Below, piece after piece: positions 21,816 to 31,719 of a DNA stretch of 64,000 nt. The position numbers and the translations under genes were made by a program. The stretch comes from Rhypophila decipiens (lineage: Eukaryota; Ascomycota; Sordariomycetes; Sordariales; Naviculisporaceae), in assembly GCA_033297075.1 (NCBI GenBank), contig MU858053.1:539108-603107 (forward strand), written 5' to 3'. Each line of letters starts with the position of its first letter. The stretch's first letter is position 1. The notes below the pieces were generated by a model. That model was not told the DNA's origin and ran no database searches. It saw only the letters and a list, made by a program, of their open reading frames with translations.

Positions 21816-24800
21816 ATGTCGGGCCGCAGCGCATACGTGCGTAAAAAGATCACCGAGACAAAGATTGGAGAGAAGAATGGAGCTTTTCGTCCCAGAGCCA
21901 AGTCTACGACCAGTTCCGACAATGTCACCATTAGCGACTTCCCCATCAATACGATGCCGTCGATGCGGCAGCTCCAAGAGCGGGAACGGGAGAGAGACCG
22001 CGACATCACCGGGGTTGGGACGACAAACGCTCGCTTTCTCAAGTTCTCGGAGCCTGCCCGGGAGCCTGAAGTACTCAACTACCGCCATGATATCCCCCAT
22101 TATGGCGACCGAAGTGGCGGCAGCCAGAGCGGATCGAGCGTAGACGGGAGACGAGAAACGAGCACACCTCACTTTAACAGACCACTGGAGGATTTTGCCT
22201 ACGCCCGTGCAAGAAGACCGGCCATCAAGACAGAGGACGTATCTGGAATCGAGAAATCTGGCCTCAGGAGCATGCTAGACAAAAAGAGCGACGGGGTAAG
22301 GAAGGGACTGGCCAAGACATTCGCCTTCAAAAAGAAGGACAAGAGGGCCCAGGAAGACAGGGGCATCGAGTTCAGACCGCAGTCCTCGGCGACCGTGAGG
22401 CCGCTTCCTGGCGCCAGTGTTTACTCTGATGAGGGCCATCATGGATATGACGCTGAGCTCTCCCCCGGCATGTATCAAGGCCCGAGTCACAGCAGCATGA
22501 GTCCGACTTGGGAGGAGTCTGGATCGTACATGTCGCCCGCATCCTCTGCCAACCTTGGCGCTGCCCCTGCAATGTCGCAGATACCACTCAAGCGCTGGAT
22601 TGGTGCCGGGCGTCCTGTCCAGAGATGGAACAAGCTTAGAAAGGATCCAGAACTCTGGGATCCGAACGGTGACGTCCTGGTATACTTTGGCCAGAAAGGA
22701 CAGTCTCCTCGCCCAAACCCTTCTTTTAGGCTGTCATCGCACATCATCGAAGCCACCGAGTCCCGCTATCTCATCACGCTCTTGCGAGAAGGCTCAACTG
22801 AGGAAGACATCCATATGCCGCCCTCTCCCATTGGTGCGCCTCCGATGCTCCCCAGGCACGGTCATTATGGCCAACAATATCTAAATCCACATGGCGGAGG
22901 CTACAGTCGTGGGGGCCAGCCCACTCCTCCTATTTCTGAAGATGCCAGCCTTGCAGAGGCAGATGGGCAGATTTCCTACGAGATGTACTTCGCACCGCCC
23001 TCCAACATGACCCCGGCGGATCAGCTGAGGCACAAGATCACCACTCGGAACGTCTTTGCCCTGCTCTACCACGCCTCGCTGGTTGGTTTATCCCTGTATC
23101 AGGCACTGGCCGACCTGCACGCGCGTCTCGAAGCCTACATGCCACCAGAGTCGGACAATGTTGGGACAATCCTCAACTACCTGTCGGCTCGAGGAATTGA
23201 CGACGTGCGAAATGACGCCGAGACTGCAGTGAGTCTCCTGGCCTGGAGTGAAGGCAACGAGGTGCGATGGGAGGAGGGTTGGCGCGAGAGCTTCCTTCAT
23301 GCGGCGGGCATGTATTCGCAGCTCGAAGCGTGCGTCGACTTCAAACACGTCACACCCATCACGCGAGCGCTGCTCGAGCGCGCATGCCTCGAAACCCAAC
23401 TCCGCGTACAAGCCGCCGAGGAGCGCCTTGCGGCCTTCCAGTATGGCGATATGTGGCCTGCGGCTGTGGCGACGACGGCCAACCCCGCGGGTCCGGTTAC
23501 GACTTCGCCGGCCAAGGCGGCGGCTGACAGACTCCAGATGTTCTTGGTACAGTATTATACTCGCGAATATGGAGTCTGGCCGCCACCGCCGCCCAATCAG
23601 AATGGGATCGGAATGGCCCATGGCGGCGGGGATGGGGACGAGGAGATGTGGTTGACCAGAACGATTGCGCAGTCGCTGCAAAAGGACTTTGCCGCGCTGT
23701 ACGACTACCTCGTCAATCGGGATATCGTGTGGGACGGATCCGAGGCTCGGTCCGGACGTAAATGGATGATGGTGAGCGAGACGGGGAACCGCGGCTTTGA
23801 CGCCGACACTGAAGAGCTCCCGTTGACCGACATCCTGATCGAGTTCGACAACAAGCTTCGCTTTCCCCATATCCCGCACCCATACCCACTGGTGCCGGAA
23901 TCCATCCCGCCGCCACCCGATGTCGCTGTGACGGCGAATCGCAAAGAAACTGCCGGCGGGGGGATGTTTGGAGGCAAGTCGTCGAGCAAAAAGAATGCCA
24001 ACAACATGCCGATGGGCAACGTGGGTGGTGCGAATAACGGTCGGTCGGGAGCTGTGGAGCGGCGTATTCAACTCGCCTACACTGAGGCGACCAACATCTG
24101 CATCCTGGGGTCTGACTTTACACACTCGGCCCTCATTGACGCTTTCGGAAAGTTCGAAAAGGCAGACCGTGTTGGCGAGGTCGATCCTTCTGTGGCTCGG
24201 CGTGGACGCTGGGTCCTTATTTATGGCGTCCTCCAGACTCTCGCAAGCGTTTCAGTGGATGCCCCGAACGTGCGGTACCGCGATGATGTCTCATATCACC
24301 TTTCACCACGACTCAAAGGCGCAAAGATGCCGCCGTGGAAGACGGGACCGTCTCACACGTTGGGGACAAACACACAGTACAACCCCGAAGAGGCGTCCCA
24401 CGAGCTCTCGCATTGTTGGGCGGTGCAGCAGTCGTGGAACAGCAACAGCGCGGCCAACAGTGGTGCCGAGAGCTCAGCTGAGGAAGGAAATAGCCCCGTC
24501 GGCGGCTACCATTTCCCCAAACCCCGTGCCCCCAGGAGCGTGGCGGGCCAAAGCTCCATGACTGGCTACAGCGGGTACCACACCCCGGCCAATATGAGAG
24601 CACGCTCGATCCGGAGCAATAGTAGCCGAGCACCGTCGGTTGCCGGGGCTTACCAAACCTTCAGCACGACAGGCAGTGTAATGTCATACTCTGAGAGCGA
24701 TGCGGGGAGTAGTGTGCGATCGCCGCCGTCAGTTACGTCGCGGAAAGGCCGCTCAACGAGAGAGAACAAGACAGGGCTGGGAGTGCCTTCTCGACACATA

Positions 24801-25181
24801 GAGCGTGTTGAGGAGCACGAGGACTGGTCAGCACAGGAGCGAGGCCACGACAACCAGACCTACACGCTGTCGGGCAATGGGCAGTCTCATGCTGGCCAGT
24901 ACACGCTCCCGGCACTGAACACGTCCCAGTCAGGCGGATATGGCGGGTTTCTTGTGCTGGACGAGATGATGGATGACCAGCGAAGCTTCATGACGGCCAT
25001 GAGCAGTTCTGGGAAGGACCGGGCGGCGTTGAGTGCAGTGCGTGGTGGGACGGGTGGCGGCGGTAGCTCTCGATACGATCGGCCATCGCCAGTGACAAGG
25101 GGTGATTCCGAGACGGAAAGTGTTGGCCCGATGATTAAGGATTTTGATGCGCTGGATGTCATTGATGATCACGATCCCTGA
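21816..25181 (+). CDS. DUF8004-type conserved fungal protein, 1121 residues
   Basis: Large intronless gene, conserved in ascomycetes as far as I recognise it; no biochemical role is known to me. The N-terminal ~250 residues are disordered and basic/Ser-rich, with a Lys-rich patch (AFKKKDKRAQED). A folded core runs from about residue 255 (IPLKRWIGAGRPVQRWNKLRKD) to about 845. It contains YEMYFAPPSNMTPADQLRHK, a helical region with YLSARGIDDVRND, VQYYTREYGVWPPPPPNQ, and WVLIYGVLQTLASVSVDAPN. Gly/Asn- and Pro-rich loops interrupt the core. The C-terminal ~270 residues are again Ser/Gly-rich and disordered. No signal peptide or membrane helix is evident, so it is cytosolic or cortical by inference. 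The DUF8004 name is from memory and should be confirmed. Confidence 0.85.
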   Translation: MSGRSAYVRKKITETKIGEKNGAFRPRAKSTTSSDNVTISDFPINTMPSMRQLQERERERDRDITGVGTTNARFLKFSEPAREPEVLNYRHDIPHYGDRSGGSQSGSSVDGRRETSTPHFNRPLEDFAYARARRPAIKTEDVSGIEKSGLRSMLDKKSDGVRKGLAKTFAFKKKDKRAQEDRGIEFRPQSSATVRPLPGASVYSDEGHHGYDAELSPGMYQGPSHSSMSPTWEESGSYMSPASSANLGAAPAMSQIPLKRWIGAGRPVQRWNKLRKDPELWDPNGDVLVYFGQKGQSPRPNPSFRLSSHIIEATESRYLITLLREGSTEEDIHMPPSPIGAPPMLPRHGHYGQQYLNPHGGGYSRGGQPTPPISEDASLAEADGQISYEMYFAPPSNMTPADQLRHKITTRNVFALLYHASLVGLSLYQALADLHARLEAYMPPESDNVGTILNYLSARGIDDVRNDAETAVSLLAWSEGNEVRWEEGWRESFLHAAGMYSQLEACVDFKHVTPITRALLERACLETQLRVQAAEERLAAFQYGDMWPAAVATTANPAGPVTTSPAKAAADRLQMFLVQYYTREYGVWPPPPPNQNGIGMAHGGGDGDEEMWLTRTIAQSLQKDFAALYDYLVNRDIVWDGSEARSGRKWMMVSETGNRGFDADTEELPLTDILIEFDNKLRFPHIPHPYPLVPESIPPPPDVAVTANRKETAGGGMFGGKSSSKKNANNMPMGNVGGANNGRSGAVERRIQLAYTEATNICILGSDFTHSALIDAFGKFEKADRVGEVDPSVARRGRWVLIYGVLQTLASVSVDAPNVRYRDDVSYHLSPRLKGAKMPPWKTGPSHTLGTNTQYNPEEASHELSHCWAVQQSWNSNSAANSGAESSAEEGNSPVGGYHFPKPRAPRSVAGQSSMTGYSGYHTPANMRARSIRSNSSRAPSVAGAYQTFSTTGSVMSYSESDAGSSVRSPPSVTSRKGRSTRENKTGLGVPSRHIERVEEHEDWSAQERGHDNQTYTLSGNGQSHAGQYTLPALNTSQSGGYGGFLVLDEMMDDQRSFMTAMSSSGKDRAALSAVRGGTGGGGSSRYDRPSPVTRGDSETESVGPMIKDFDALDVIDDHDP

Positions 25182-26716
25182 TGCGGATTGCGGACCATGC
25201 AAGATGGAAAAGTCATTTTGAACGGGGTTCCGAGGTGTAACGCCTATCTTTAAAATTTGTTGCAAAAATGAAAATTAAACCTTGGAAGTAAATATTAGGC
25301 TTCCTAGATATCTTGATAGAATAGAGAACGAAGGTCTGACATTTGCCAGTGTTTTGAGAGGATATCTCGAAATGTGCGAAACGGCTGCAGAAAAGTGCAA
25401 ACACAGTACCGTAGATACGAAGCTCCGTACCCCGTATAAAGTACAGAGTTACCGGCAGGATTCAATCTCGAGCCGACTCAGTCTGGTGATACAGACACTG
25501 GCCCTGGATCCAGTTCATTGGGACCCGTCACTCTCTTGTGAAGGTGCCTTTTCAGTCTTCAACCAACCTCTTCACTTTCATGTTCCAACAGGGGACGGCA
25601 TTTTGACGAGCGATTAAAATGTGGGGCTGGGTCCTCTCAGACCCAACCAACCAACCTCCCGATATTTTGTTTTTCGTTCGAAAAAGAGAACAGGATTTTA
25701 AAATTCTTGCAGATCTTTCAGGGCGCTCTCTTTTACTTTTCTGGTAGTTACACGAATCTCCTCTTTGTTTCTTTCCCAAGAAGTTTAGAACCATTGTTCT
25801 ACTTACCGAGCCGACAACAACACGATACGGCCCGTTCCCTGAACTGAACCACCCCGCCTTTTCCAGTCACAAAAACGTGGTCTTGGCGCGAGCTGGGATT
25901 GAAGAGCGACGTCATTCGGAGGTCCCTGGAAATTTCCCGGTTGCCATGCCAGAGTTGATGATCTGAGGATTTGGATGTTTGTGTTCACGACTTGTCACTC
26001 TTGCCCGGAATAATATCCCTGCTCTGTACTATCTTTTTCCACATCCCCAGTCTGAACAGTGCTGCGAGCAAGGTTGGACTTTTGGAGGGTTTGCTCGATT
26101 TTGTCACCAATCGGATTGGCCAAAGTGCTTACATACGAGTGCTTACCGTCGCAAAACACAACGGTCACTTGCATTGCATTGTACCCTACGGATAGGAACC
26201 TCATATCACGGGCTTTTCCCAACCTTCGGGCTGTATGATCTTAGTGCTCGCTTACGGAACATCGATAAGCCAAAGGGAATAGAGGCGCTTTAACCAGCCA
26301 CCGTTGCCGCCATTGTCACAAACACTCATAACTTACCACCTCGTCGTGTTTACCCGTCGCTGTCGCTGTCGCAAATCGCACTTCCGCCCGCTGCACTTCG
26401 TGTTGGTACAGGCTCGGTCTTTCTGAAACCTGCCGCCGCTGCCGCCGCCGCATCGCGAACGGTCAAATAAGTAGGCACTGACGGCCTCGACGACTTGCCA
26501 ATCTCGCGCACTCATTTCCATCGCAAAGAAAAACGACGCGCCGACTTCTTCAGATCATCGGAGTTGCGAGCGCAACGCGATCCCCTCTGCGCTGCATACC
26601 TCTTTTCGTTACACGTCGAACCGGTTCTATCAATCCATCAGTACTATTTTTTCGTTGCAGTGAATCGGCGCATTTTCGCAATCGCAAAGCGCAATACTCT
26701 CCCAACATCGGCAAAG
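25182..26716. other. Intergenic: DUF8004 3' end and MARVEL gene leader
   Basis: No gene seen in 1.5 kb. A short (GCC)-rich run lies near 26430-26453, and CGTCGCTGTCGC-like text precedes it. The stretch closest to 26716 is presumably the promoter and 5' leader of the membrane-protein gene. Confidence 0.45.
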
Positions 26717-27420
26717 ATGCTTTTTGCAGTCTTCTTCGCCTTTTGGCGATTCGCAGAGATCATCACTCTGGTACGTCAGGCTCATTCCCATCTGATTATG
26801 CGTCCGCAACCGACGGAAACTAACATGTCGCAATCCAGATCCCAACAATGGGCATGCTAGCCTGGTTCGTCCACGGGTACAACAGCGCCAACATGCTCAC
26901 GCCGAATTACATCCTGATCATGTTCATCGTCTCGACGCTCGGCCTAGCCTGGGCCCTGTTCACCCTCTTCTCGTACCACCGGTCCTCGCACAACGCGCGC
27001 TTCGTGGGCTTCGTCGACCTAGCCTTTGTCGGCGCCTTCATCGCCGCCGTCTACTACCTCCGCTTCATCACGGGAGCCGACTGCACCAACATCGCCCGGG
27101 GCTCGAGCTACGACCTGACCTTTGGCATCTTTGGGTCGTCGGCGAGTATTAATGGCGTCGTGCCCGACGTCAACGTGAACAAGACGTGCGCCATGCTCAA
27201 GGCTGCCTTTGCGTTTGGCATCATGAACTGCATCTTTTTCTTTATTACGGCCGTCATGGCCTGGTCGCATGGGGACCGCGCGGCTGAGAAGGAGAAGAGG
27301 GTCTATGTCGAGGAGAGGAGGTCGAGCTCGCATCACCACAGGAGGAGGAGCCATAGTGGGAGCCACCATGGGGGAGGCAGCCGGAGGAGCTCGCACAGTC
27401 ATTCGAGGGCTTATGTCTGA
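26717..27420 (+). CDS. MARVEL-like four-helix membrane protein
   Basis: Small tetraspan membrane protein of 211 residues. Two exons, 26717-26770 and 26839-27420, are separated by a 68-nt intron (GTACGT...ATCCAG). The spliced text reads ...RFAEIITL|IPTMGMLAW. Four hydrophobic segments are visible: about residues 1-28, 40-62, 72-94 and 138-160. The extracellular loop between helices 3 and 4 has two Cys (ADC, KTC), as MARVEL-type proteins often do. The C-terminal ~50 residues form a His/Ser/Arg-rich cytosolic tail (SSSHHHRRRSHSGSHH). Fungal relatives associate with plasma-membrane domains, but the exact role here is inferred. A later in-frame ATG at 26848 would cut off most of the first helix, so the upstream start is preferred. 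Confidence 0.85.
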
Positions 27421-29449
27421 GGTGGGAAATATTCGAAAGGGAGAAAAAATTAATTGGGAGATCAATTTATGGTTTTGTGCATGTATATGACGATGATGGT
27501 ATGATGACGCACCCTGGTGCTTGGCTCTTTGAGTTTCTGTTGTACTCGGATCGGGTTGTATTTAGCTGTGGAGTCCTTGGAGGAGGCTTTTCCTTTCTTT
27601 GTTGATATGAGTTTAGGATGTCAATTGGGATGAACTGTTGGGCTTCTGTTGGGGAGTCTGCCGTCCTGTTGCGAACGGCATCCATGCTTTACCCATTGTT
27701 CAATGAGTATGAGACCATGCCTTTCGCTGTAGCGGGCGAGCGCGTTGGTGGTTTCTTTCCTTTCCTTGTTTTTCTTGTATGTAGATTACCTAGGTAGATA
27801 CGGATACGGTCCCGACATTTGAGGATGGATCAAACCGCAAGCGCCCTTGTTGTTTCAAGGGTTCGTCTGTTGTCATGAATTTTTCGAGCTGCCTCGACTT
27901 TTTAAGTCTTGCGCTGTGAGCACCGCGAAACCCAACCTCTCATTCCATCTGCACCATGGCCTGATGGCTCTCGATATGACCCCATACTCATCAGTCCATG
28001 AGACGGAGAACCATTGGGAAGAATGCTGGGGTTGCATTCTTATATCCGAGATGGAAATAATTCGGCGAGTCGAGAGATGAACTCGCACCACCATGGAGAA
28101 GAAGACAAAGATGATCGGCTTCCCCATCAGGAAGGATCAAACGGTCCAGTGTCTTATGAGGGTGACATCTGCCTCGTGCATCCCCACAATCCTCGACTAG
28201 CATCCCATTAGCACGATCTCGAAGGCCGGACGATCTCTGAAACACACTCCACACTGGGGAAAATAAAAGAGTCAACGACGACCATTCGCCCTGGCATGGG
28301 TTTGGGTTGAGTGGAGAAATAAAACAGGTGATCACGGCAGTATATTTATAACCTGCCGTCGAACCACCAGCAATGGAAAACAGTTTCAAAATGATTCCCC
28401 CTTTTGCTGACCTGGAGGAATTCGGTTATGCGGACCCAGAAATCTCTGTGCCGATCTCCCGAAGCCACACCTTATTTTCTCCTCCATGTCTTGGGCGCAT
28501 TCCTGGGTATTGTTAAAAATGTTGATCTAATTAGGGCGAGCATGGGGATACATAAGAATCCCTCTCCACGGTGCCGATCTACACCATCTTCGTGAGCACA
28601 GCGCATATCCTGGCCATGATGGAGCGTGGGATTGTTGCTTCTCAAATGCGATGATCGTGATACATCAAAGGTGCAAATTCCCGTCATCAAGCGAGTACAT
28701 GTAGCTGCTCATACACAGGTGCTGCTCCACCACGTTGACACGGCAAGGAGAAGACAAGAGCTCGACAGTTAGCGCTGCATGAGTCTCAACATTGTCACAC
28801 CTTCCCGAGACTCCACCATCACGGTGTTTACCTTCTTTAGAAAGCTCCCCTTCTCTAAGCCATATCCGGTCCTAGCCATATTTAGCCTGCCCTAGACAGG
28901 ACAGATTGTGCTGGGAAACGGGGAAAGGGCAAGTCTTCCCGACCAACAAGTCCTTGTCAACTTACCATCAAGGACTACCGCCACTTACCTTCAACGAACA
29001 TCCCTGTTATCTCTTTGCTAGATCAGTGAGATCACCGTTGACTATCCACCGAGTCTGGGGAGCAAGGAGTTCGAATGCCACCCTGGCATGGCACGAATCA
29101 TCCTATAATGGAGTCGAAACCATAGAGATTTCCCCCGACACGTGGGGAATGGGGCCTGTTCGTCGGCAAGTTGAACTCCACCCAGGTACCGGTAGAACCA
29201 TGAAAGACACGACGCGGCTTGGGGGTTTCGCCCGGTTCATACGAGTTGGTACATATACAGTCCTCGTTGACCCCGAGGCCGTGGCTCTGTCTTGCTCTCT
29301 TCTCTTTATTCATCTTCTTCCAGTCCTTCTCCATACCCCGGTGGTTCTCTCTTTTTATACCATCTTCTTCGTTTCTTAGGCTGTGCCTCACTTCCCTTCG
29401 CTGCGTTTTCTCATAATTCCTTTCGAATAAACTTCTTTTCATATTCACC
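27421..29449. other. Intergenic between MARVEL and Egh16-like genes
   Basis: No gene seen in 2 kb. The last ~160 bases before the next start are strongly pyrimidine-rich (TCTTC and CTTTC runs) with a TTTTATACC element near 29349-29358. This looks like the core promoter and leader of a well-expressed fungal gene. Confidence 0.5.
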
Positions 29450-30552
29450 ATGTACTCCTCATCCATTTTGCCCCTGGCTGCCATCTTCTCGTTGGCCCAG
29501 GCCCATGGTGTGATTCTCGCCGCCCAAGGAGATGCCGGCTCGCCGCCGTCCGTCGGCTTCCAGGGTAAACATTTCTTGGCCAAACTGAACCGAAGGGCAT
29601 ATCTAACGATCACCTAGTCAGCGACGCAATTGCCAGAAATTGCACCACAATCAGCCCTTGCCAACTCGACGCCACCATCATCCGCGATGCCGAGATCGAC
29701 GCAAACATCGTAAACAAGTGCGGAAGGACACAACTTGCCGGAAACATCGACATTGGCGAGAACACAGAGAACGCCCTGGCGGAGAATGCCGTCACCAGAG
29801 TCAAGGCCGGCAGCCAAATCACGGTAACCATTCATCAGGTGAATGCCGACGGCGCCGGACCATATGTATGCGACCTGGACGAAACCAGCAATTCCGGTCT
29901 CATCAGCAAGAACCTAACCGTCACCAACAACGTTCCCGGTATCAACGGCCTCTCACAAGCGAAAGCCCAAGACTTTAACATCACGTTGACGATGCCGAGC
30001 GATCTCAAGTGCACCGGTGGTAAGTATCAACTGAATCTTTGAGCTCCTTCGGGACTGGGCTTTTGTCGTATGATTGTCTAACACGGGCAACCTGCAGCTT
30101 CGACCGGAAATATCTGCACGGTCCGGTGCCGTAACAACGCCGTGGCCGGCCCCTTCGGAGGGTGCTTTGCCGTTCAGCAGACCGACATCACACCAAAGGT
30201 AAATACACCCGAGAACATCGGGACAGGGGACAGCCTTGAGCTCGTCCTGGCGCAAGTAGAGCAGAACATCAAGGATCTTCCAAAGGCAGTCCAGGCCAAC
30301 CAGAATGCAGGCAGCGATCAAGCGCAGCAGAACGCCGCAGCCGTAACTGCGCTCCTTGGGCTGACCGTCCTCACCAAGGCTTTCCCCACCACCACTCCAG
30401 TCATTGTGCAGGGAGACGCTGCCGCGACCCCTACGGCTGTTGCGGGCGGCAATGGCAATGGCAATGGTAACGGCAACGGCAACGGCCGTGGAGGATTCAG
30501 AAATGGCAACAACAGAAACAGGAAGGGCAACAACAACGGCAATGCCAACTAA
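29450..30552 (+). CDS. Egh16-like / Gas1-Mas family secreted protein
   Basis: Secreted protein of the Egh16/Gas1/Mas family, known from plant-pathogenic and other fungi, often induced in infection structures; its biochemical function is unsettled. Three exons: 29450-29564, 29618-30019, 30098-30552, with introns of 53 and 78 nt, giving 323 residues. The signal peptide (residues 1-18, ending AQA) would leave His19 as the mature N-terminus in HGVILAAQGDAG. Family text follows: VSDAIARNCT, NIDIGENTENALAENAVT, VTIHQVNADGAGPYVCDLDET, LTVTNNVPGINGLSQA, KCTGASTGNICTVRCRNNA and GPFGGCFAVQQTD, with conserved Cys. The last ~50 residues form a Gly/Asn repeat (NGNGNGNGNGNGRGG) ending in Arg/Asn/Gly, with no GPI signal. 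The N-terminal His plus His111 recall a His brace, but that is only a hypothesis. Confidence 0.93.
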
Positions 30553-31719
30553 GATGTTACGACTTGATGTATCCAAAAGTTGTTGTATATGAAATGTGGG
30601 CGGACAAAACTGGGTCCTGACTGTATATAGTTGAGTTTCTCGTAGCAAGTATCGGGGGGCCAGCCGGCGATTGAGTCGCCTTTGATTTTCATCCTATATC
30701 GTTCACCAGCGAGTATACGCTTTTTTCAGACCAGTTTAATGGGTCAACCTCGGCGGCTCGGCGCAGCTGGGTGCCTACCCACTGCCAACCACGGCAGCCA
30801 CTGCAAGTCTTTCGGCGGAATGCTGCTTATTGACATCCTGTCGTTGCTGTTATCCAATCTCGTCTTTGAAAGCATAAAGGGCCGGTTTGAGGTTGCACGG
30901 CAGGCCTACGAATTGAGGTAAAGACCGTCATGGACGAATAGTGTATAGTGAGGCGGCTGAGGCCTGCTGCCTGCATCGCCATCCGTGTGAAGTGTTGAAA
31001 TTGCTTCATACCAGGTAGTGCGCGGGTACGAATGGGTAGCGGCATAGGCCAAAGAAGTGACATGAGTACGAATGAACGAATGGAAACATTCCAAATATCG
31101 TAATCGAGTTGTAAAATGATAATTATCAAGAAATGGGATGGCAGAGGTCTTCGTAGGAGGAATCCACACAGTGCAGGTTTTCGAGAGTGGTCTGTGTGAA
31201 AGCGACGGCGCAGGCGCTAATTGGCGGCATGCGGGATCCACAAATGGCTCCACTCTGCAGACGCGCGAACCCGCCCCAAGTATTTCGTGACGGCCCATTC
31301 AAACAGTACCCGACTTACACCTCAATCTCAAAACTCAAGTCAGCCCGTCAGTTCTTGAACAATCGGGCGTCAATTGGCGGGTCATTGCATCGCAGTCTTT
31401 CATGTCCACCAACCGTTTCGTGAGATATTCAAACATTTCCCCTTGGCGGTAGGCCTCCTGCCTGTCGATGCCTGCCTGCAGAGGGCGCTGGATGCACAAG
31501 GAACGAAAAGAAACGAGAAACGACAAGGTTCAGGTTCAAGAAAAAAGTAACAAACGCTACAAAACGCCTCGAGATGTCAAGCGCGTCCCACTCGTTTTTC
31601 AACTGAGCACTCGGTTCTAACTTCTACCCAAGGCGATTGAAGTGTTTGTTCTTTCCAACACGCACATCATCACCGACTCCAAGATTTAGACTTTCAGATC
31701 CGAATCAATCCTCGTCATC
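30553..31719. other. Intergenic upstream of the giant DUF3638 gene
   Basis: No gene seen in 1.17 kb. It holds the Egh16-like gene's 3' end and presumably the promoter of the next gene. Open frames on the minus strand (30827-31298) lack any recognisable text. Confidence 0.45.

Noticed and set aside
23088..24125. 345-codon open frame (-) inside the DUF8004 gene
   Set aside because: Antisense shadow of a GC-rich coding exon; Arg/His/Val-rich, no domain.
29068..29084. GAGTTCGAATGCC, T-loop-like, possible tRNA
   Set aside because: The flanking bases do not pair as a T-stem and no anticodon arm is visible.
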